Source of the DNA: CAYVQE01 sp964633205
GTDB lineage: Bacteria; Myxococcota; B64-G9
Length of the DNA stretch: 17,429 nt
NCBI GenBank assembly: GCA_964633205.1
Contig: CAZWFN010000134.1
Location: 1 to 17,429 of the forward strand
Direction of reading: 5' to 3'
This document shows, in pieces, positions 11,944 to 17,429 of this stretch. The notes beneath the pieces are model-generated. The model saw only the letters and a program-made list of their open reading frames with translations. It was not told the DNA's origin and did not search any database. Made by a program: the position numbers and the translations under genes. How positions within the stretch are numbered: position 1 is the stretch's first letter; each line of letters starts with the position of its first letter.

Positions 11944-14331
11944 ATGGCCGACGAGGCGAACCGCACCCCGCGCTGCACCTTTCCCGGAATCTTGCTGGTC
12001 TCGGCCGCCACCCTGACGCTCGAGGTCGGCCTGACCCGGGTGCTGTCGGTCAGCCTGTGGTACCACTTCGCCTTCATGGTGGTGTCGACCGCGTTGTTCG
12101 GGCTGGGCTTCGCCGGCGTGGCCCTGGCGCTCAGGCGCCGGCCCGAGGTCATCTCGCCACGGCTGCTGACCGGCTGTGCGCTGGGCACTCCGCTGGCTTT
12201 TGTGGCCGGTTACGGCCTGTTCCAGCTGGTTCCCTTCGAGCCTTTCTCCTTGGGTGCCGAGCCCTGGCAGTGGTTGTGGCTGCCGCTGAGCTACCTGGCG
12301 GTCACGCTGCCGTTCTTCCTGGCCGGCTTGACCATCGCCGGGCTGCTGACCCGCCACGCCCGCGCCGTGCACCGGCTGTACCTGTTCGATTTGCTGGGCG
12401 CCGGGCTGGGCGCGGTGGCGGTCGTCGGTCTGCTGCCGCTGTTGGGCGGTTCGGGCACCGTGCTGGCGGCGGCCGCCCTGGCGGCGGCCGGCGCGGCCCT
12501 ACTGGCGCTCGAGCGCGGACCGCGCTGGGCCCTGACCGGCGTGGGGTTGGCGCTGGTGTTGGCGCTGGCCGCACCCTTCGGCGCCAGCCTGCTGCCGGTG
12601 CGCATCTCGTCGAACAAGGTGGTCGGCTCGGGCCAGACCGTGGCCGCGGTGCTGGCCGATCCGGACTTCCACCGCTTCACCGCCTGGAACACCATCTCGC
12701 GGGTGGACGTGGTCGAGTTCCGCGACCGGCGCGGCGAGCTGCACCGCCACGCGCTGATCGACGCCGGCACCGCCATGACCCGGCTGGCCCATCCGGCCGC
12801 GCCGCTGGACGCGCTGGGCCCGACCGGTGGCGACGAGGCCTGGTTCGTGCGCCTGTTCGATCGGCCGCGGGTGCTGGTGGTGGGCTCGGGGGGCGGCCGC
12901 GAGCTGCTGCTGGCGCTGCGCAACGGCGCCGGCCGGGTGGTGGGCGTCGAGATCAACCCGGCCATCAACGCGCTGTTGACCGAGCACATGGTGGAGTTCA
13001 GCGGCGGGCTGGCCCTTCATCCGCGGGTGACCATCCACACCGACGAGGCGCGCTCCTTCATCCGCCGCTCGGCCGAGCGCTACCAGTTGATCCACTGCCC
13101 GCACACCATCTCCAACGCCGCGTTGAGCTCGGGCTCGCTGAGCCTGGCCGAAAACCACCTGCTGACCGCCGAGGCCTTCGACGACTACCTGCAGCACCTG
13201 ACCGCCGACGGGGTGCTGGTCATCACCCGGCCCGAGGCCCATCTGCCGCGGTTGTTCACCACCGCCCGGGCGGCCCTGGCCGCCCGCGGGGTGGACGACG
13301 CAACGCGCTCGCTGGTGGCCTGGCGGGCCCGCTCCGAGGGCTTGAGCTTCTACGCCGGCTTCGCCCTGCGGGCGCGGCCTTTCCGGCCGGACGAGATCGC
13401 CTCGCTGGCCGCGGTGCTCGATCGGCGGCGGCTGGAGCCGCTGTACCTGCCGGGCCGAGTCGAACGGGCTCCCTACCGCCGGCTGCTGACAGCGCCCGAT
13501 CCGACCACCGTGGCCGTACCCTTCGCCGCCATCCTGGAGCCGGCCACCGACGACCGGCCGTTTTTCAACCAGCGGGTGCCTTTCTCGGCCATCGGCTGGG
13601 CGGACCTGTTGGGCGCGTTCAGCCCCGGCGCGGGCGGGCGCATGGCGCTCGAGGATCGGCCGGTGGCCGAGAGCGCGCTGCTGGTGCTGCTGCTGCAGAC
13701 CGCGCTGGTGGCCCTGGCGTTCATCCTGGTGCCGCTGTGGATCTTCAAGCGCCGGGCGATGGCAGGCCGCGGCCGGTTGCGCCAGCTGCTGGCCTTCGGG
13801 GCCTTGGGCCTGGCCTACATCGTGGTCGAGGTGGGCCTGATCCAGCGGTTCAACCTCTACCTGGGCCGACCGGTGGTGGTCTTCGCCACCGTGCTGGGCG
13901 GGTTGCTGGTCGCCTCCGGGCTGGGCTCGGCCTGGGCGCGACGTTTTCGCGGTCGCCGGGCGCCGGCGCTGGCCGCCGCGGCCGCCGCGGCCGCCGCCGG
14001 GCTGACCGCGCTGGTCGCCCCCTGGCTGGTCGACGCCACCCTGGCCTGGCCGGCCGCCGGCCGGGTGCTGCTGTCGCTGGCGCTGTTGGTCCCGGTGGGC
14101 TTCGTCATGGGCATGCCCTTCCCATTGCTGGTCCGCCGGCTGCAGGCCAGCCACCCGGAGCGCATCCCCTGGGCCTGGGGGGTCAACGGCTTCGCCTCGG
14201 TGGTCGGCTCGATCGGCGCGGTGCTGCTGGGCATGACCCTGGGCTACACCGCGGTGCTGCTGGTGGGGCTGGGCTGCTATCTGGTCGCCGCCGCCGGGGC
14301 CCTGGGCCGCAGCGCGGCGGTCGATTTATAG
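11944..14331 (+). CDS. Polytopic membrane protein with a spermidine-synthase-like domain
   Basis: 795 aa from the ATG at 11944. A TTG at 11917 (TTGA overlapping the previous stop) would add nine residues and cannot be excluded; neither has a strong ribosome site. About six hydrophobic helices (~14-210) precede a Rossmann SAM-binding-type domain: V312-V-G-S-G-G-G-R-E glycine loop, then the acidic strand end V-V-G-V-E336-I-N-P. Residues ~530-545 (A-T-D-D-R-P-F-F-N) match the 'TDDRPFF' signature of membrane-embedded spermidine-synthase-like proteins. About six or seven more helices follow (575-603, 615-665, 676-785), including E629-V-G-L-I-Q-R-F. The aminopropyltransferase catalytic loop (D-x-[ST]-D-P) is replaced by H384-C-P-H-T-I-S-N, so polyamine synthesis is unlikely. 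Such proteins are common in Deltaproteobacteria and are often annotated 'spermidine synthase'. The true reaction is unknown; a methyl- or alkyl-transfer role at the membrane is only a guess. Confidence 0.85.
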   Translation: MADEANRTPRCTFPGILLVSAATLTLEVGLTRVLSVSLWYHFAFMVVSTALFGLGFAGVALALRRRPEVISPRLLTGCALGTPLAFVAGYGLFQLVPFEPFSLGAEPWQWLWLPLSYLAVTLPFFLAGLTIAGLLTRHARAVHRLYLFDLLGAGLGAVAVVGLLPLLGGSGTVLAAAALAAAGAALLALERGPRWALTGVGLALVLALAAPFGASLLPVRISSNKVVGSGQTVAAVLADPDFHRFTAWNTISRVDVVEFRDRRGELHRHALIDAGTAMTRLAHPAAPLDALGPTGGDEAWFVRLFDRPRVLVVGSGGGRELLLALRNGAGRVVGVEINPAINALLTEHMVEFSGGLALHPRVTIHTDEARSFIRRSAERYQLIHCPHTISNAALSSGSLSLAENHLLTAEAFDDYLQHLTADGVLVITRPEAHLPRLFTTARAALAARGVDDATRSLVAWRARSEGLSFYAGFALRARPFRPDEIASLAAVLDRRRLEPLYLPGRVERAPYRRLLTAPDPTTVAVPFAAILEPATDDRPFFNQRVPFSAIGWADLLGAFSPGAGGRMALEDRPVAESALLVLLLQTALVALAFILVPLWIFKRRAMAGRGRLRQLLAFGALGLAYIVVEVGLIQRFNLYLGRPVVVFATVLGGLLVASGLGSAWARRFRGRRAPALAAAAAAAAAGLTALVAPWLVDATLAWPAAGRVLLSLALLVPVGFVMGMPFPLLVRRLQASHPERIPWAWGVNGFASVVGSIGAVLLGMTLGYTAVLLVGLGCYLVAAAGALGRSAAVDL
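13972..13998 (+). repeat. Nine-base tandem repeat encoding poly-Ala
   Basis: GCCGCCGCG occurs twice exactly and a third time with one base changed, coding for nine alanines (residues 677-685) at the edge of a predicted membrane helix. Unit length is a multiple of three, so slippage would change helix length without breaking the frame. Confidence 0.8.
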
Positions 14332-14340
14332 CGCCCCATC

Positions 14341-14369
14341 TTGTGCTGCGATTTTTGCGGCGATAGACT
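14341..14369 (+). promoter_or_regulatory. Weak sigma-70-like promoter before the Rieske gene
   Basis: TTGTGC (14341-14346) and TAGACT (14364-14369) are separated by 17 bases and match three and four of six consensus bases. The 50-base gap 14332-14381 is locally AT-richer (run of five T at 14352-14356). The respiratory genes may thus have their own promoter. Evidence is weak. Confidence 0.25.
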
Positions 14370-14381
14370 CGACGCGGTTCC

Positions 14382-15017
14382 ATGGGCAAACGAGGCAAGA
14401 AGAGAAAGGCCGCGGTGCGGCGCCAGGCGGTAGCCACCCAGGCGGCCGCGGTCGAACCGGACACGGCCCCGAAGCCGGGCGCCGCGGTCGAGCCGCCGGC
14501 GGACCCGGCGCGGGCCGATGAACGGTCCGTCGCCGCCGGCGGCGATCGGCGCGATTTTTTGGTCCTGGCCGGCAAGCTGGTGGTGGGGCTGACCGCGCTG
14601 GGCGGGGTGGCCGGCGGGCTGCGCCTGGCCGTGGCCGACTTCGCGGTCGGGCCGCCGCCGCGCTTCAGCCTGGGCGTGCCGGCCGACTACAAGATGCAGA
14701 CGCTGACCTGGCTGCGCGACCGCGATCTGTTCGTGCTGCACGATCCAAAGGGCTTCGGCGCCTTCTCGGCCCGCTGCCCCCACCTCGGCTGCACCGTGCA
14801 GCGCAGCGACGACGGCTTCGCCTGCCCCTGCCACGGGGCCCGCTTCGATCCTCTGGGCCGGGTGACGGCCGGGCCGGCCCGCAGCGGGCTGCCCTGGTAC
14901 GCCATGTGGCTCGAGACCGACGGCCGCTTGTGGGTCGACGTCGAGCAGGAGATCGCTCCCGGAACCCGCAGCTTGGCCGCGCTCGAGGCCGCTGCCCGCG
15001 CGGGGTTGGAGCCGTGA
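14382..15017 (+). CDS. Rieske [2Fe-2S] iron-sulfur subunit of a bc-type quinol:cytochrome c oxidoreductase
   Basis: 211 aa. It transfers electrons from quinol at the outer quinol site of the cytochrome b complex to a c-type cytochrome. Box I is C132-P-H134-L-G-C137 and box II C148-P-C150-H151-G. By family precedent C132, H134, C148 and H151 bind the cluster and C137-C150 form the disulfide. A Tat-type motif R56-R57-D-F-L precedes the single anchor helix (~60-84), as usual for Rieske proteins exported folded. Unusual is a 55-residue N-terminal extension, first very basic (K/R-rich in residues 3-14) and then Ala/Pro-rich. The ATG lacks a clear ribosome site. A GTG at codon 12 is the only nearby alternative. 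The stop overlaps the cytochrome b start (GTGA at 15014-15017), showing tight coupling. Confidence 0.93.
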   Translation: MGKRGKKRKAAVRRQAVATQAAAVEPDTAPKPGAAVEPPADPARADERSVAAGGDRRDFLVLAGKLVVGLTALGGVAGGLRLAVADFAVGPPPRFSLGVPADYKMQTLTWLRDRDLFVLHDPKGFGAFSARCPHLGCTVQRSDDGFACPCHGARFDPLGRVTAGPARSGLPWYAMWLETDGRLWVDVEQEIAPGTRSLAALEAAARAGLEP

Positions 15018-16381
15018 GCGGGTTTTTCTCCAGCCTGGGTCACAACCTGCGCCGGCTGCCGGCCAACGTCCGGCGCGGGCTGCGGCCGCTGCCGCCGCGG
15101 GCCGAAGACGCCCGGGTGCGCATGCGGCGCGCCTTCGTCTACCACATCCACCCGCGCACGGTCAGCGAGCGGGCCCTGGCTCCGGCGACCACCCTGGGCC
15201 TGGGAGTGGCCGCGGCCACCCTGTTCGCCGCCCTGAGCGTCACCGGCGTGCTGCTGATGATCTACTACGTGCCCACCCCGGAAGGGGCCCACGCCAGCAT
15301 GCTCGATCTGCAGCACGCGGTGACCTTCGGCCCCTTCGTGCGCGCGCTGCACCGCTGGGCCGCCCACGGCATGGTGCTGGTGGTGGGCCTGCACCTGCTG
15401 CGGGTGGTGGCCCAGGCCGCCTACCGCGGCCGCGAGCTGAACTGGCTGCTGGGCCTGGGCCTGCTGGCGGCCACCCTGGGGCTGGCCTTCACCGGCTACC
15501 TGCTGCCCTGGGACAACCGCTCCTACTGGGCGGTGACCGTCAGCGCCAACCTGCTCGACCACCTGCCCGCGCTCGGGGCCTGGCTCAAGGAGCTGCTCAT
15601 CGGCGGCCGGGCGGTCGGCCAGCCCACGCTGCTGCGCTTCTACCTGCTGCACGTGGCGCTGCTGCCGGCCGGGATGCTGCTGCTGGTTGCGCTGCACCTG
15701 TGGCGCATCCGGCGCGACGGCGGCCTGGCGCGCGATCCCGAGCGGGTGCCGGCCGGGGCCGAGCTGCCGGCCTGGCCCCACCTGGTGCTGCGCGAGGGCA
15801 TCCTGGTGCTGCTGCTGCTGGCCGCCTTCGCCGCGGCCGCCGAGCTGATCGCCGCGCCGCTGGGTGCCGCGCCCGATCCGCACCACCCGGCCAACCCGGA
15901 GAAGGCCCCCTGGTACTTCCTGTGGCTGCAGGAGATGGTGTCCTACTCGGCGGCCGTCGGCGGGGTGATCTACCCGCTGGCCGGCTCGCTGCTGCTGTTG
16001 CTGCTGCCCTGGCTGGATCGCGAGCGGGCCGAGGTGGGGCGCTGGTTCGGCCCCCGGCCGGTGCGGTGGACCGCCGCCGCCAGCACCTTGGTCGCCGCCG
16101 GCGCCTTCGCCCTGTTCGCCGCGCTGGCCATCGGTGGCTGGCAGGCGGCGGTGGCGGCCGACTGGCGGGCGGATCTGCTCAATCCGGCCAGCGGCATGCT
16201 GCTGCTGGCGCTGCTGGCGTTCTGGTTGGGGGGCTGGGCCTCCGGCTCGACCCGGGCCGCCTGCCTGAGCGCGTTGCTGGTGCTGGGCGTCGGGGTGCTG
16301 GGCTGCATGCTGCTGGGGCTGTGCCGCGGCCCGGACTGGGCCTTCTACTGGCCCTGGGAGGCCTGGCCCGGTGTCGATTGA
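15014..16381 (+). CDS. Cytochrome b (fused b6 / subunit-IV-like) of a bc-type complex
   Basis: 455 aa from the GTG at 15014, with GGAG at 15008-15011. The frame is open further upstream, but that part lies inside the Rieske gene. Integral membrane protein that oxidises quinol and carries electrons over two b hemes. Bis-His heme ligands are H113-x13-H127 (second core helix) and H213-x14-H228 (fourth), the x14 spacing of b6-type proteins. The G161-Y-L-L-P-W-D-N-R-S-Y-W loop is the usual quinol-site signature. The C-terminal part (~258-455) adds about four or five helices and includes N294-P-E-K-A-P-W-Y-F-L. Here the canonical PEWY motif of the quinol-oxidation site reads A-P-W-Y, as in some menaquinol-type complexes. 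One chain therefore covers what PetB and PetD do in b6f complexes. It overlaps the downstream cytochrome c gene by 11 bases. Confidence 0.92.
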   Translation: MSGFFSSLGHNLRRLPANVRRGLRPLPPRAEDARVRMRRAFVYHIHPRTVSERALAPATTLGLGVAAATLFAALSVTGVLLMIYYVPTPEGAHASMLDLQHAVTFGPFVRALHRWAAHGMVLVVGLHLLRVVAQAAYRGRELNWLLGLGLLAATLGLAFTGYLLPWDNRSYWAVTVSANLLDHLPALGAWLKELLIGGRAVGQPTLLRFYLLHVALLPAGMLLLVALHLWRIRRDGGLARDPERVPAGAELPAWPHLVLREGILVLLLLAAFAAAAELIAAPLGAAPDPHHPANPEKAPWYFLWLQEMVSYSAAVGGVIYPLAGSLLLLLLPWLDRERAEVGRWFGPRPVRWTAAASTLVAAGAFALFAALAIGGWQAAVAADWRADLLNPASGMLLLALLAFWLGGWASGSTRAACLSALLVLGVGVLGCMLLGLCRGPDWAFYWPWEAWPGVD

Positions 16382-17429
16382 GGCCCACCGCGACGCCCGC
16401 CGCCTGCGCTGGGGCCTGCTGGTCGCCGGCCTGCTGCTGCTGGGGGTGATGATCTGGGTGGCCGTCCGCGCCACCAGCCCAGCCTGGCACGCCGTGCAGG
16501 CCGGCTTCTGGCGGCTGGAGGCCACCGGGCCGCACCGGCCGGCGGCCATCCAGCAACGACTGGATTGCGCTGGCCGGCCGCAGCGCTGCACCACCTGCCA
16601 CCTGGGCATCGACCGGCGCGATCTGGACTCCGCCGCCGTGGCCCAGCCCTACCGCGCCCATCCACCGGCCCTGGCCCACCACCTGCGCCGCGGGGTCGGC
16701 TGCAGCAGCTGTCACGGCGGCACGCCCCGGGCGCTGGATGCGACCACCGCCCACGCCCGGCCCGGCAGCCGCGAACGCGATCCGCTGATGGGCCAGCCCC
16801 ACGTCCAGGCCGCCTGCGGCCGCTGCCACCTGCCCGGCGCCCGCGCGGCGGCGCCGCGCCTGCTGGCCGGCGCCCGGCTGTACCTGGAGCTGGGCTGTCC
16901 GGTCTGCCACCCGCTGCACAGCGGCGGCCGCGGCGGGGCCGACTACGGTCCGGACCTGCGCGCCATCGGCCGCCGCGATCTGGACTACCTGACCGCCAGC
17001 CTGATCGAGCCCAGCGCCAACTTCGCCGGCTCGACCATGCCCTCGTTCGCCGCCACCTTCGCGGCCCACCCGCCCGCTCTGGTCGACCTGCTGATCTACC
17101 TCGAATCGCTGGTGCTCGAGCGCCCGGCGGCCTGCGCCGACCGCGACGTGTTCGCCGGGCTGGCGGCCGAGCCCTGCGCCGGTTGCCACGCCGGGCCGGC
17201 CGGCCGCGCCCAGGGCCGCCGGCGCCACCGCTGCCCCTACCTGCTCGATCGGGCCGGCGAGCTGCGCTGTGCCCGCTGCCACCCGGAGACCATACCCGCC
17301 GCCGGGGTATACGGCGGGCGCTGCCCGGTGATCGTGCAGCGGCGGCCGGCCTGCGTCACCTGCCACAGCGAGCAGGTGACCGCCGGGCGGGTGCCGGAGT
17401 GGTCTCGAGTGGGGTCCACACCCCCCAGC
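16371..17429 (+). CDS. Membrane-anchored multiheme cytochrome c (3' partial), cytochrome subunit of the bc-type complex
   Basis: 353 residues are visible; the frame is open at the window end. The GTG at 16371 lies nine bases after GGGAGG (16356-16361) and overlaps the cytochrome b gene by 11 bases. An uncleaved signal or anchor helix spans ~15-32, with the rest presumably periplasmic. Seven CxxCH heme sites are present: C73-T-T-C-H, C111-S-S-C-H, C149-G-R-C-H, C176-P-V-C-H, C269-A-G-C-H, C300-A-R-C-H and C328-V-T-C-H. The fourth lies in what looks like a class I cytochrome c domain (~163-250): 'G-A-R-L-Y-L-E-L-G-C', G193-P-D-L-R-A-I-G, and a likely axial Met in S221-T-M-P-S-F. The others resemble bis-His multiheme stretches. 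Role inferred from position: accepts electrons from the Rieske protein in place of cytochrome c1/f and passes them on. The total heme number cannot be known from this window. Confidence 0.9.
   Translation, partial: MSIEAHRDARRLRWGLLVAGLLLLGVMIWVAVRATSPAWHAVQAGFWRLEATGPHRPAAIQQRLDCAGRPQRCTTCHLGIDRRDLDSAAVAQPYRAHPPALAHHLRRGVGCSSCHGGTPRALDATTAHARPGSRERDPLMGQPHVQAACGRCHLPGARAAAPRLLAGARLYLELGCPVCHPLHSGGRGGADYGPDLRAIGRRDLDYLTASLIEPSANFAGSTMPSFAATFAAHPPALVDLLIYLESLVLERPAACADRDVFAGLAAEPCAGCHAGPAGRAQGRRRHRCPYLLDRAGELRCARCHPETIPAAGVYGGRCPVIVQRRPACVTCHSEQVTAGRVPEWSRVGSTPPS

Noticed and set aside
14341..14362. T-run and GCTGC/GCGGC stem after the membrane protein gene as an intrinsic terminator
   Set aside because: The T-run lies in the loop rather than after the stem, and the stem is only five pairs with one G-U.
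12057..14366. A 769-codon + strand frame overlapping the membrane protein gene
   Set aside because: It is a Gly/Arg/Pro/Ala-rich shadow frame; the other frame has membrane helices and a Rossmann domain.
14906..15013. Upstream extension of the cytochrome b frame
   Set aside because: It lies inside the Rieske gene and encodes Arg/Gly-rich sequence. The GTGA overlap at 15014 gives a normal cytochrome b N-terminus.

Overview
The window is high-GC DNA with tightly packed genes, all supported ones on the + strand. It looks like a chromosomal segment from a Myxococcota / Bradymonadota-type bacterium (the former Deltaproteobacteria). The signs are lipoproteins with thrombospondin-type-3-like Asp repeats, long 'C-x-x-D-x-D-C-P' cysteine-rich arrays, a MYXO-CTERM-like tail and a sigma-54-like promoter. 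This placement is an inference from protein style, not from a marker gene.

Left edge (1-526). The window opens in the last 57 codons of a protein ending in Gly-Cys, a hydrophobic helix and an Arg cluster, which resembles a MYXO-CTERM sorting tail. A 350-base gene-free stretch (177-526) follows. It is the only AT-richer part of the window and holds a near-consensus sigma-54 -24/-12 element, two interleaved inverted repeats, a consensus extended -10 element (TGCTATAAT) and a leader hairpin.

Envelope lipoprotein cluster (527-11920). Six exported proteins follow in a row; five have a clear lipobox and the sixth a weak one. Three are paralogues with a von Willebrand factor A (vWA) domain, TSP3-like calcium repeats and a shared, apparently unnamed module that I call the 'GYNDI' module. 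Their architecture is shuffled. The first is vWA-TSP3-GYNDI. The second adds a C-terminal array of about 75 cysteines. The third has a cysteine-rich insert inside the vWA domain, an extra beta-type region and Cys array before GYNDI, and a destroyed MIDAS metal site. Between the second and third lies a lipoprotein with four PPC-like beta-sandwich repeats, one interrupted by the same type of Cys-rich module. Two smaller lipoproteins of unknown function (303 and 160 aa) follow. Spacings and ribosome sites suggest one long operon or a few coupled ones, read from the promoter region near 390-490. The likely product is a set of cell-surface, calcium- and disulfide-stabilised adhesion or assembly proteins.

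Membrane and respiratory part (11944-17429). Next is a polytopic membrane protein with an embedded spermidine-synthase-like Rossmann domain that lacks the usual aminopropyltransferase catalytic loop. After it comes a translationally coupled trio: a Tat-type Rieske iron-sulfur protein, a fused b6/subunit-IV-type cytochrome b, and a membrane-anchored multiheme cytochrome c with seven CxxCH motifs before the window ends. The trio encodes a quinol:cytochrome c oxidoreductase in which a multiheme cytochrome stands where cytochrome c1 or f would be expected. No RNA genes, CRISPR arrays, insertion sequences or convincing intrinsic terminators were found.
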